A stretch of DNA of 64,000 bases from JAIBJN01 sp963842305 (GTDB taxonomy: Bacteria; Actinomycetota; Thermoleophilia; Gaiellales; Gaiellaceae). Below the pieces are notes generated by a model. It saw only the letters and a program-made list of their open reading frames with translations, had not been told where the DNA came from and ran no database searches. The position numbers and the translations under genes are program-made. This document shows, piece by piece, positions 44,674 to 52,709 of this stretch. The stretch covers positions 372,001 through 436,000 of the forward strand of contig CAWJFW010000005.1 of NCBI GenBank assembly GCA_963842305.1, written 5' to 3'. Position 1 is the stretch's first letter; each line of letters opens with the position of its first letter.

Positions 44674-45240
44674 CTACTCGGCCGGAATGCCGCCGGTCGC
44701 GTCATCTACGCGGTACAGCCGGTCCCGACGGCCCTCCTGCCCCGTTTCGATGCGGGCGACGATCTTCTCGAGCCGCGCGATGCGACGGTCGACCGAGCGC
44801 CAACCGGTGGTCACGAGCTCGGTCAGGAGCGCGACGTCCTGCAGCCGGTCGCGGCGCTCGTCCTCGACGCCGGTCGAGACCTCGTCGAGCCGCGCGAGCA
44901 GGCGCTCGAAGAGCGCTCCGAGCTCGGCCACGTGCTGCGCGACCGGCCGGATCTCGACCCGAAGCGCCTCGTAGACGACGGAGCCCACTCCCTGGGGAAG
45001 GGTGCTCTCCAGCTCGGCGGCCGTGTCCTGGAAGCGCTTGAGCAGCTCGTCCGTGCTGGCCCCGGGCGGAATCGCCGGCAGAACCTCGATCTGACGTGGA
45101 TAGGCCGGCACGCCGAGGGCGTCGATGGCCTCGTAGACCCGTCGCTCGATCTCCTCGCTGACGGGCTCGCCGTGAACGACGCGCAAGACGTTCTCCGCGG
45201 AAACGTCCGCATAATCCGCAAGCTCGAGAATTGTCGCCAC
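44674..45240 (-). CDS. LacI-type HTH fused to a coiled-coil, no ligand domain
   Basis: About 188 residues. Starting at GTG 45240 gives MATILELADYADVSAENVLR and VVHGEPVSEEIERRVYEAID, which lines up with LacI-family DNA-binding domains (compare the MATIKDVA-type opening). Instead of a sugar-binding domain, the rest is a long helical section (STDELLKRFQDTAAELES, VAQHVAELGALFERLLARLD, RRIARLEKIVARIE). It should bind DNA as a dimer or higher oligomer. It begins 27 nt after the GAF/degenerate-GGDEF gene on the same strand, so the two are probably cotranscribed. A TTG five codons earlier is an alternative start. Confidence 0.75.
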   Translation of the reverse strand: MATILELADYADVSAENVLRVVHGEPVSEEIERRVYEAIDALGVPAYPRQIEVLPAIPPGASTDELLKRFQDTAAELESTLPQGVGSVVYEALRVEIRPVAQHVAELGALFERLLARLDEVSTGVEDERRDRLQDVALLTELVTTGWRSVDRRIARLEKIVARIETGQEGRRDRLYRVDDATGGIPAE

Positions 45241-45266
45241 AGTACGCCGCCGCAAACCTAAACGTC

Positions 45267-46364
45267 TCAGCCGCCGGGTTCAACAGTCTTCGATAGGTTT
45301 CGACCGGTTGCGGCAACTATTTCGGCCCCTGCGAGGGCTGCCTCTGCCCGCTCGAGGAACGACACGGCGTCGTCCTCGGAATCGAGCTCGACGGTCGCGG
45401 CCGGGACACCCGTTTCGCCCAGGGTCACGCGCAGCCTTCTTGCGACCCGCTCGGCGTCGCCGGCGGTCGATTCCGGCAGGACCACGACGAAACGCCCCTC
45501 GCCGAGATGGTGGACGAGGTCGGGCGTCCGCACGTCGGTGGGAAGCCGCTCCGCCGTGGCCATCAGGCTGTCGGGCTCGCTCTTGGCCCGCAGGAGCAGC
45601 AGGCTGAGGGGATGCAGGTAACGCCGCGCCCGCGCGCACTCGACGATCAGAGCCTCGCGAAGCGTGCGCCGACCGGGCAGCCCCGTACCGTCCCGATCGA
45701 CCGCCCGGCGAAGCTCCTCGAAGCGGAAGGCGTTACGAAGCGAGGGGCCGAGGGCTCCCGCCAGGCCCTCGAGCTGCTCGAGCTGCTCCTCGGTAACCTC
45801 GCGCTCGTTCCGACGCCAGAAGACGGCGAGCGTCCCGACGCTGCCGCCGTTGTGGCCAAGAATCGGTAGCGCGAGCCCGCCGCTCAGGCGGAACTCGTCG
45901 CGTGCAGCCTCCTCCTCCGTGTACTTGTAGACGAGCGTGACGGCCCGTGCATCGCTTCCGCCGGGAGGAAGGCCCAGGGCCTCGCGCGAGGACTCCGCGG
46001 ACGAGAGCCCGAACGTCGCGACAATCGGCTCGCCGTCGGGCTGAGGGAGGACGAGCACCGCCGCCGCGGACTCGCCGAGCCCGGTGGCGGACTCGAGGAT
46101 GCGTCGAAGCGCGCCCTCGATCGAGTCCGATGCGCCCACCTCGGCCAGGTTTCGGAGCCAGTGGAGCTCGGTGCGTGCGCGGGTCGATCCGGCGCGCTCG
46201 CGCCGGACCTCCTCCCACGCCTGCTCGGCCTCGCGCCGCGAGCGCCCGTCGGTGTCGCCTTCCCGACGCAGGCGAAGGGCGAGCTCGATCGATAGAGCCA
46301 GAAAGAGGATCGCCAGGACGGACGCGCCGACGGCGATCCACGTCATGGTCTCCCAGGTAGGCAA
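45267..46364 (-). CDS. Membrane GAF protein with degenerate GGDEF domain
   Basis: 365 residues. A single N-terminal membrane helix (MTWIAVGASVLAILFLALSI) leads into a basic helical linker (residues 35-70), a GAF domain (residues 75-210, with GGLALPILGHNGGSVGTLAV) and a GGDEF-like domain (residues 220-360, opening DGTGLPGRRTLREAL). The catalytic loop is GEGRFVVVLPES in place of GG(D/E)EF, so cyclase activity is not expected; it may bind GTP or c-di-GMP, or act as a dimerisation module. It is first in a two-gene unit with the HTH coiled-coil gene. Confidence 0.82.
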   Translation of the reverse strand: MPTWETMTWIAVGASVLAILFLALSIELALRLRREGDTDGRSRREAEQAWEEVRRERAGSTRARTELHWLRNLAEVGASDSIEGALRRILESATGLGESAAAVLVLPQPDGEPIVATFGLSSAESSREALGLPPGGSDARAVTLVYKYTEEEAARDEFRLSGGLALPILGHNGGSVGTLAVFWRRNEREVTEEQLEQLEGLAGALGPSLRNAFRFEELRRAVDRDGTGLPGRRTLREALIVECARARRYLHPLSLLLLRAKSEPDSLMATAERLPTDVRTPDLVHHLGEGRFVVVLPESTAGDAERVARRLRVTLGETGVPAATVELDSEDDAVSFLERAEAALAGAEIVAATGRNLSKTVEPGG

Positions 46365-46452
46365 AACACCCCTCCCTCACTGGCCGCAACAGCGCGGGTC
46401 CCTATCAAGACTGTAGGAAACTTTCGCGAGAAAGCTAGGGGCTGTGCGCCAT

Positions 46453-47319
46453 TCAGCGCGCCTTCGCCAGCTTGATGAGCAGCCGCTCCGTCCACGAGGG
46501 CCGCTCCGGGTCGAAGTGCCCGCCGACGGCCCTGGCATACGGCGCCCCGACGCGGCGTGCATAGGCGGCGAAACCCTCGCGGCGAAGCGGTGCCCAGTCC
46601 TCTCTGTACGGGACGGCGAGATGGGTGTTCGTGACGCTCTTCGCCGACAGGAGGAAAGCCATGCCCATGCCGACGGAGACTTCGAGGAGCGAGCCGCGCT
46701 CCCGCGCAGCCTCCTGCCGCAGGCCCTCATACAAGGAGGCGAGCTCCATCGGGCCCGGGAGCCCTGACGCATCAGTGCGGAACTCACCGAGCGTCGAGCG
46801 CAGCTCGGCGAGTTCGAGCGGCGGAATGTCGATCAAGCCGGCCGTGCGCCCCGAGGCGCTCTCGAGCGCCGCGAGCAGGTCGTCGACGGATCCGATCTGC
46901 CGCTCCTCGGCGAGGACTCCCGCCCGCTTGAGCTCGTCCACGAACGCCCCGAGGTAGACCCGCGAGCCGTGGACGGCGTCCGAGGCCGCCGCGAGGAGCC
47001 AGAGAGGGGAGAAGCCAAATGCCGCGATCGAACCGAGCTCGACGACGTTGCCGGCCGCCTTGCGCTTCGTGATCTCCTGCGCCGAGACATCCGGCGTCTC
47101 CGCGGGCTCGACCCTCCCGACCGCCTCGACGGCAATTCGCAGCGCGTTCTTCGCCGTCGCCTCGTAGAGGCGCGAGCTGCGCACGAACCGCGGAAGGAGC
47201 ACCTGGAAGCTTTCGTGGATCACTCCTCCCAGCGTCCCCACGAGGGCGCGAACTGCCCGCTCCGGGAGCGAAATCGCGTACCAGAGGCGCTTGCGTGGAT
47301 TCCGATACGGTGGGGCCAT
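46453..47319 (-). CDS. Uncharacterised protein with hydrophobic central segment
   Basis: About 288 residues from ATG 47319. The N-terminal half is basic and amphipathic (RKRLWYAISLPERAVRALVG, then GVIHESFQVLLPRFVRSSRL). A conserved-looking core is KRKAAGNVVELGSIAAFGFS followed by PLWLLAAASDAVHGSRVYLG. A second half with LSAKSVTNTHLAVPYREDWA and a final AVGGHFDPERPSWTERLLIK follows. It may touch the membrane through the central hydrophobic stretch. I do not recognise the family. Its ATG overlaps the ATG of the cyclophilin gene on the other strand (shared CATG). Confidence 0.65.
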   Translation of the reverse strand: MAPPYRNPRKRLWYAISLPERAVRALVGTLGGVIHESFQVLLPRFVRSSRLYEATAKNALRIAVEAVGRVEPAETPDVSAQEITKRKAAGNVVELGSIAAFGFSPLWLLAAASDAVHGSRVYLGAFVDELKRAGVLAEERQIGSVDDLLAALESASGRTAGLIDIPPLELAELRSTLGEFRTDASGLPGPMELASLYEGLRQEAARERGSLLEVSVGMGMAFLLSAKSVTNTHLAVPYREDWAPLRREGFAAYARRVGAPYARAVGGHFDPERPSWTERLLIKLAKAR

Positions 47320-47779
47320 GACGACTGCCACGATCCACACTAGCCACGGCCCCGTCGTGGTCGAGTTCTACGACGGTGACGCGCCCAAGACGGTCGAGAA
47401 CTTCACGAAGCTCGCCCGCGAGGGCTTCTACGACGGCATCACGTTCCACCGCGTGATCCCCGACTTCATGATCCAGGGAGGCTGTCCGAAGGGTGACGGC
47501 ACGGGTGGCCCCGGCTACGAGTTCGAGGACGAGGCCAACGACCACGGCGTCGTCCGCGGGGCGCTCGCCATGGCCAACCGGGGGCCGAACACGAACGGCA
47601 GCCAGTTCTTCATCGTTACGACCGAGGCCGCTCCCTGGCTCGACGGGAAGCACACGGTCTTCGGCCGCGTCACCGATGGGATGGACGTGGTCGACGCGAT
47701 CTCGGAGGTCGACCGGGACGCCAACGACCGGCCGCGCGACGCCGTGACGATCGAGCGCGTGGAGCTCGCCGACGAGTGA
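47318..47779 (+). CDS. Cyclophilin-type peptidyl-prolyl cis-trans isomerase
   Basis: A 153-residue cytosolic foldase. The cyclophilin core is complete: VVEFYDGDAPKTVENFTKLA, then the catalytic FHRVIPDFMIQGG (Arg), GPGYEFEDE, LAMANRGPNTNGSQFFI and HTVFGRVTDGMDVVDAI. TACGGT lies 6 nt before the ATG, so a leaderless transcript is possible. The start codon overlaps that of the divergent gene. It is expected to be constitutive. Confidence 0.95.
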   Translation: MTTATIHTSHGPVVVEFYDGDAPKTVENFTKLAREGFYDGITFHRVIPDFMIQGGCPKGDGTGGPGYEFEDEANDHGVVRGALAMANRGPNTNGSQFFIVTTEAAPWLDGKHTVFGRVTDGMDVVDAISEVDRDANDRPRDAVTIERVELADE

Positions 47780-47810
47780 CCGTGTAACGGAGGCAGAGCA
47801 GCTCGCGGCG

Positions 47811-48302
47811 TTGAGCCGGCTGAACGAGCTGTTCGAGGGTGAAGGAATCGAGTACTGGCTGTTCGGCGGCTGGGCGGTCGACCTCCATGCGGGCCGGGTG
47901 ACGCGGGCGCACGACGATCTCGACCTCGCCGTCTGGCTGGACGATCACGACCGGATCGCCGCGTTGCTCCGGGCAGACGGCTGGGAGCATGCGCCCGAGC
48001 CGCACGAGGACGGCTACACCGGCTACGAACGCGGCGGCGTGCGCCTCGAGCTCGCGTTCCTCGCATGCAGCCGTGGTGGAGAGGTGCACACGCCGCTCGA
48101 GAGCGGTCAAGCAGCATGGCCGAAGGGCGCGTTTCGGGACGACGTCCGAGAGCTCGGCGGCGTCCGTGCACGGGTCATGGCCCTCGATTCGCTCGAGGCC
48201 GACAAGTCAGAGGGGCACGACGACCCGGTTGTGGCCGCGAAGGACCGCGGCGACGTGGCGACGTTGTCGCGGGTCGAACGGGAGCAGCGAGAAGGGGCCT
48301 AG
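47811..48302 (+). CDS. Nucleotidyltransferase (aminoglycoside adenylyltransferase-like)
   Basis: About 163 residues. WLFGGWAVDLHAGRVTRAHD followed by DLDLAVWLDDHDRIAALLR has the GG and DxD features of the nucleotidyltransferase superfamily, closest to PF10706-type adenylyltransferases. YTGYERGGVRLELAF supplies a later acidic strand. It could transfer AMP to an aminoglycoside or other small molecule, but a housekeeping role is equally possible. The conserved-looking frame begins before TTG 47811 (TEAEQLAALSRLNELF), so the true start may lie a few codons upstream, although no standard start codon exists there. It ends against the opposing c-di-GMP gene. Confidence 0.78.
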   Translation: MSRLNELFEGEGIEYWLFGGWAVDLHAGRVTRAHDDLDLAVWLDDHDRIAALLRADGWEHAPEPHEDGYTGYERGGVRLELAFLACSRGGEVHTPLESGQAAWPKGAFRDDVRELGGVRARVMALDSLEADKSEGHDDPVVAAKDRGDVATLSRVEREQREGA

Positions 48303-51070
48303 GCGGCGCGCCCGGCCTGAGCCGGCGCGTCGAGCGTGAGGAAGACCTCGACGACGCGAGGATCGAACTGCCTGCCGGCGGCCTCGCTCAAGCGGCGGCA
48401 CGCCTCCTCGATCGAGAGCCGCTTTCGGTACGGACGGTCGGTCGTCATCGCGTGGTAGGCGTCGCAGACGAGGATGACGCGCGATTCGAGCGGGATCTCC
48501 TCGCCCGCGAGCCCATTCGGGTAGCCGCTCCCGTCCCAGTGCTCGTGGCAGTGGCGGACGATCTCGCAGACCTGCTCCAGGCGCTCGATCGGCGCGAGGA
48601 TGCTCGCGCCCAGCTCCGGGTGGAGCCGTACGACCTTCCACTCCTCGTCGGACAGCGGGCCCGGCTTGGTGAGGATCGCTTCGGGAACGCCGATCTTGCC
48701 GATGTCGTGGAAGAGGGCGCCGAGCTCCAGGCGCTTCAGGGCCTTGGCGTCCATCCCGAGCTCGCTTCCGACGTGCAGGGCCATGTCCGTGATCCAGCGC
48801 GCGTGTGAGGATGTGTACTCGTCGTTCGCCTCGAGCGCGTTGGCGAGCGCCTCGACCGTGGAGAGAAACGTCCGCTCGAGACTCTCGTAGCTCGACGCGT
48901 TCGTGACCGCGAGCTTGACCTGATCCGCCACGCCGGCAAGGAGGCGCATGCTGCGGTCGTCAAATGCGCCGCCCTTCGGCTCCGTCGGCACGACGATGCA
49001 GCCGATCCGGTCTCCGTCGAGGCGAAGTGGCGCGATGGCGATCGGGCCCCGCGCGAGCCTTGCGCCGCCGTTCAGGGGGAACTTCGAGGCCGGAAGCTGG
49101 AACGGCTCGCCGCCGTCGAGGATCTCGCGGGCCCGCTCGTCGGAGACGACCACCCCCTGCAGGGCTCCCGCATCGCGCCAGTCATAGCCGAAGTGCGCGC
49201 GGATGACGAGATCTTCGCCGACGCGATCCTGCAGCCAAACGGAGGACCGCGGCTTCTCGAGGAGCCGGGCCGCCAGGTCGACGGCGCGCGCGAGCACCTC
49301 GTCGAGCGACTCGGCCAGGGCGAGGCGTCGGCTGAAGTCGAGGAGCGCGTTGGAGATCTCGAGCGAGGTTCGCGCGCGGTTGGCTTCGAGCCGCTCGGCC
49401 TCGTAGAGGCGCGCGTTCTCGAGCGCCACGGACGCGTGTCCGCCGAGTACCTCGAGAAGGCGGACGTCGTCCTCGTCGAACTGGTCGACCCCGAGCTTCG
49501 AGATGACGACCGCTCCGATGACCCGGGTGCCGTAGTTGAGGGGGACCGCGATCATCGACTCGTCCACGTCCTCGGTGCCGGGGATCGTGACCCCGTAGTC
49601 GCAGTCGAGGGCGTTCGCGAGGAGAATCGACTCGCCGGACTCGGCCACGCGGCCGGTGATGCCCTCGCCGATCTTGCACGTGAGCGCCTCGACGCTCTCG
49701 TCCGCATAGGGGTCGAGGTCGCCGCGCCAGGCGACCGGGACGAGGTCGTCGCCGTTGACGACGTACAGACGGCAGCTGTGGTAGTCGACGAGCATCCGGA
49801 GCTCGTTGACGATCGCCTGGCCGATCTCGCGGACGTCGTTCAACCGGTTGAGCTTGCCGGCGAGGCTCTGAAGCATCTTCAGGTGTGCGATCGAGCGCAC
49901 GTCGCGGCCGACCGCCGCGGGTGCCGGGCGCTCGGCGACCTCTTCCTCGAAGAGAACCGCTTGATCCTTCCCCAGTGCCTTCGCGGTCATCATCGCGACC
50001 TCGGCACAGGCGACGAGCTCACGCGGGTTCATCGCGTGTTCTGGCCCCTGCGCGATCCCGATCGAGACGCTGAGCCTCCCGGCGGGCTCGATCTCGGTCT
50101 CCGCGAGGCTGTCCACGATCCGGCGGGCCAGCCCGAGCGCGTCACCGGCGTCGCAGGAGGCCATGATCACGCCGAACTCCTCGCCTCCGAGCCGGCAGAC
50201 GACGTCCGACACGCGGACGATGCGCCGGAGAAGGTCGGCCAGCTCGATGAGCACCAGGTCGCCGTTGCCGTGGCCGTGGATGTCGTTCACCCGCTTGAAG
50301 TCGTCGATGTCGAGCATGAGCACGGCGGTCGAGTCGTGCGTGCGGCTCGCGCGGTTCAGCTCGGCGCGGAGGCGGTCGTGGAAGTAGCGGTGGTTGTAGA
50401 GGCCCGTGAGCGAGTCGGTCTGCGCCTGGAGCTCGAGGCCGGCCCGAACCTGGGCGTTGTCGAGCGCGAGCGCCGCCGCGTCGCCGAACCGCTTCGCCAG
50501 CTCGAACTCCTCCTGGGAGAAGTTGGCCCCGGTGCCGAGGCGGTAGACGTTCAACGCGCCCTTGACGGCGCCGCGGGCGACCAGGGGGACCGAAATGAGC
50601 GCCTCCGGCTCGTCGTCGGGCGTGCCGGGAACGGTTTTGACGCGAGGGTCGAGATGCGCGTCGTTGACGAGCTGCGCCTCGCCGTGGTCGATCGCCCAGC
50701 CGGTGATGCCCTCGCCCAGGACCGGCCGGTCGTTCATGATCTCGGCCGCCCAACGGTCGCGCGCCATTACCGGAATCAGCAGGCGCCGGGCCTCGTCGGC
50801 CTGATAGATCGTGAAGGCGTCGTACGGAATGACCGCTGCGAGCGAATCGGCGATTCGCTCGAGCACCGTCGAGTGCGTCTGCTCCGACAGGACTTCGTGG
50901 AAGACGTCGGCGAGCCGACGATAGGAATCGACGAGCCCGTCCGTACGAGCCGGAGGCGAAGGGGGCGGAGTCGCCTGGGTCGCCTCGGGAACCAGGCTGT
51001 TCACCTCTCTGAGTTCCACGCGGCCGCAGGTACCTCCTCTTCGCGGCTCCTCTGACGGGAAGCCACACAA
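48299..51070 (-). CDS. GAF-GGDEF-GAF-GAF-HD-GYP bifunctional c-di-GMP protein
   Basis: A 923-residue soluble signalling protein. Order: GAF (about 50-215), GGDEF (220-380) with intact RLGGEEFGV and an upstream RVSD that fits the inhibitory I-site, GAF (410-560), GAF (590-735) and HD-GYP (745-915) with HARWITD, FHDIGKIGVPEAIL, LHPELGASIL and CHEHWDGSGYPNGLAG. It could therefore both make c-di-GMP and degrade it, with three GAF inputs. It starts at TTG 51070 or at GTG codons 17-22 residues later; none has a good ribosome binding site. The N-terminal 45 residues are disordered and Pro-rich. Confidence 0.93.
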   Translation of the reverse strand: MCGFPSEEPRRGGTCGRVELREVNSLVPEATQATPPPSPPARTDGLVDSYRRLADVFHEVLSEQTHSTVLERIADSLAAVIPYDAFTIYQADEARRLLIPVMARDRWAAEIMNDRPVLGEGITGWAIDHGEAQLVNDAHLDPRVKTVPGTPDDEPEALISVPLVARGAVKGALNVYRLGTGANFSQEEFELAKRFGDAAALALDNAQVRAGLELQAQTDSLTGLYNHRYFHDRLRAELNRASRTHDSTAVLMLDIDDFKRVNDIHGHGNGDLVLIELADLLRRIVRVSDVVCRLGGEEFGVIMASCDAGDALGLARRIVDSLAETEIEPAGRLSVSIGIAQGPEHAMNPRELVACAEVAMMTAKALGKDQAVLFEEEVAERPAPAAVGRDVRSIAHLKMLQSLAGKLNRLNDVREIGQAIVNELRMLVDYHSCRLYVVNGDDLVPVAWRGDLDPYADESVEALTCKIGEGITGRVAESGESILLANALDCDYGVTIPGTEDVDESMIAVPLNYGTRVIGAVVISKLGVDQFDEDDVRLLEVLGGHASVALENARLYEAERLEANRARTSLEISNALLDFSRRLALAESLDEVLARAVDLAARLLEKPRSSVWLQDRVGEDLVIRAHFGYDWRDAGALQGVVVSDERAREILDGGEPFQLPASKFPLNGGARLARGPIAIAPLRLDGDRIGCIVVPTEPKGGAFDDRSMRLLAGVADQVKLAVTNASSYESLERTFLSTVEALANALEANDEYTSSHARWITDMALHVGSELGMDAKALKRLELGALFHDIGKIGVPEAILTKPGPLSDEEWKVVRLHPELGASILAPIERLEQVCEIVRHCHEHWDGSGYPNGLAGEEIPLESRVILVCDAYHAMTTDRPYRKRLSIEEACRRLSEAAGRQFDPRVVEVFLTLDAPAQAGRAA

Positions 51071-51158
51071 ATTGAACTTGCCCGAGAGGGCCGCTCCCTC
51101 ACTCGAAAGGGGGATCTGCGAAACAGCCGCGCGGAGGGCTCAGGAGTAGTCTTGGCGC

Positions 51159-52094
51159 GTGAACGCTGGGAGTGCGGCGCGGCCAGGACTGGCCGAGGTC
51201 GCCGCGGTGTGGATCCTCTTCGGCCTCGTCGCCGTGGCGATGTGGATCACCTACTCTCGACTTCCGGCCGAGGACTTCTACAACGTCAGCGGTGAGGGTG
51301 TCGAGGCCGGAGCCGGGCGCGTGCTCGTCTTCCTCAACTACTCCACCGCGCTGGTGGGGATCGCGGTGCTCGCGGTCGTGGCCGACCGTCTGCGGGGACA
51401 GCTCGCAATCGTGGCCGGGATCGGGGCCCTGCTCTGCGCCGTGGTCTTCTGGCCGGGAGTCGTCGAGCAGTCCGACCTCGATGCGAAGCCCGTCAACGGG
51501 CTCCCCGCCCTCGGCGTCCTCGTCGCGGTCGTCCTCACGGTGATCGCACTCGCGCGCGGCGGCGCCGGTGCGTCTCGCCCCTTCGGCGGCGGCTGGGACG
51601 TGGTCCGCCTGGTGCTGGCAATCGGGCTCGCGCTCGCGTCGATCCCGTGGATCTTCGCCGAGCTCGGCCTCTACGTCGGTGATGTGCCCGGACTCGGCTC
51701 GCTCTACATGAGCGACGAGATCCTGGCCGAGGCGGGACATCCCGACCTCAGGGCCGTGCATCTCGGCCATCACCACGGCTTCGACGGGGCGCTCCTCGCG
51801 CTCGCGGCCCTGGCGCTTTCCCGCGTGGTCGCGCAGGTCCGACCCAAGCTCCTGCAGAGCCTGTTCGGCTTCTACGTGGCGCTCATGCTCGTGTACGGGC
51901 TCGCAAACGCCCTTCAGGACTTCTGGCTGGAGCAGATCGTCAAGCGGGGAACCACGTCGCACGCGATCCCGACGCTGACGACACCCAAGGTGTCGTGGGC
52001 GTGGGCGGCGATCGTCGGGACGGCGCTCCTCATCCACTTTGCCGCTCGGCGCGTAGGTAGGGTCGGAAAGCCGTCTCAGGAAGGAGCCGCATGA
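51159..52094 (+). CDS. Polytopic membrane protein with His-rich loop
   Basis: 311 residues with about eight helices, starting at GTG 51159 with CAGGAG upstream. Helices include EVAAVWILFGLVAVAMWITY, AIVAGIGALLCAVVFWPGVV and LVLAIGLALASIPWIFAELG. A histidine cluster (LRAVHLGHHHGFDGALLA) lies between helices in the C-terminal half and could bind copper or haem. The family is not recognised. The stop overlaps the ATG of a cupredoxin lipoprotein (ATGA), which suggests a shared job in metal handling or electron transfer. Confidence 0.72.
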   Translation: MNAGSAARPGLAEVAAVWILFGLVAVAMWITYSRLPAEDFYNVSGEGVEAGAGRVLVFLNYSTALVGIAVLAVVADRLRGQLAIVAGIGALLCAVVFWPGVVEQSDLDAKPVNGLPALGVLVAVVLTVIALARGGAGASRPFGGGWDVVRLVLAIGLALASIPWIFAELGLYVGDVPGLGSLYMSDEILAEAGHPDLRAVHLGHHHGFDGALLALAALALSRVVAQVRPKLLQSLFGFYVALMLVYGLANALQDFWLEQIVKRGTTSHAIPTLTTPKVSWAWAAIVGTALLIHFAARRVGRVGKPSQEGAA

Positions 52095-52604
52095 TTCGAC
52101 GACTGGTCCTACTCACGGTGGCATCTCTCACGCTCGTCCTCGCCGTGGCGGCGTGTGGAGGCGATGACGACGACGCTGCCGAGGCGACGACTGAAACGAC
52201 GCCTGCCACCACCGACACCGAAGCGTCGGGTGGCGGCGGCGGAGGTGGAGACCCTCACGCTGACGGCCGATCCGAGCGGCGCGCTCGCGTTCGACACGAC
52301 GGAGCTCACCGCAGCGGCCGGCGAGGTCACGATCGAGCTCGTGAACGACTCCGGAGTCCCCCACAACGTGGAGGTCGAGGGGAACGGCGTCGAGGAGGAA
52401 AGCGACACGATCACCTCGGGTAGCACCGATCTCACCGTGGACCTCGAGCCGGGCGAGTACGAGTTCTACTGCGCCGTCGACGGCCACAAGGATGCAGGCA
52501 TGGAGGGGACGCTCACAGTTAACTGGAGGTCTGGCGAAACAGACGGCTGTGCCGCCGGGGTGCGCTGCTCGCCCCGAGGACGGCGTCCTCGGTCGCGCCC
52601 GTAG
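52091..52604 (+). CDS. Cupredoxin lipoprotein, frame broken near 52245
   Basis: The first frame gives a signal peptide with lipobox (LVLAVAACGG) and a Thr/Glu/Gly-rich linker. In a run of GGC/GGT codons the coding moves to another frame (VETLTLTADPSGALAFDTTE, VTIELVNDSGVPHNVEVEG, EYEFYCAVDGHKDAGMEGTL). The set His (VPHNV), Cys, His and Met (C-x4-H-x4-M) is a type I copper site, so the protein probably carries electrons or copper outside the membrane. The last 28 or so codons are made of the inverted-repeat element, so the original end was probably near 52520. Confidence 0.82.
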
Positions 52605-52692
52605 CCTCCGGCTACGAACGCTCCCTGCGTCCTTGCCTCGGAACGACCATCGCACCCCGGCGACGAGCGACGTTCCGCCAAACTCCTCCTAG
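52523..52692. repeat. Inverted-repeat element, long copy with internal hairpins
   Basis: A 170-bp element whose outer parts match the 66-bp copy at 43425-43490 in the opposite orientation (CGACGAGCGAC-TTCCGCCAAAC-CCTCCTAG at the right end, CTGG-GAGG-TGGCGAAACAG-CGGCTGTGCCG at the left). Inside it has a 12-bp inverted repeat CGCCGGGGTGCG / CGCACCCCGGCG (52553-52564, 52651-52662) and two perfect 6-bp hairpins (52576-52590 and 52601-52615). The right end stops 17 nt before the MBL gene. Confidence 0.75.
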
Positions 52693-52709
52693 GCAGTAGC
52701 GTTCACCGG

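Noticed and set aside
49193..51055. 620-codon plus-strand frame opposite the c-di-GMP protein
   Set aside because: Its composition (Val, Asp, Arg, His repeats) is that of an antisense shadow; the minus strand holds five recognised domains.
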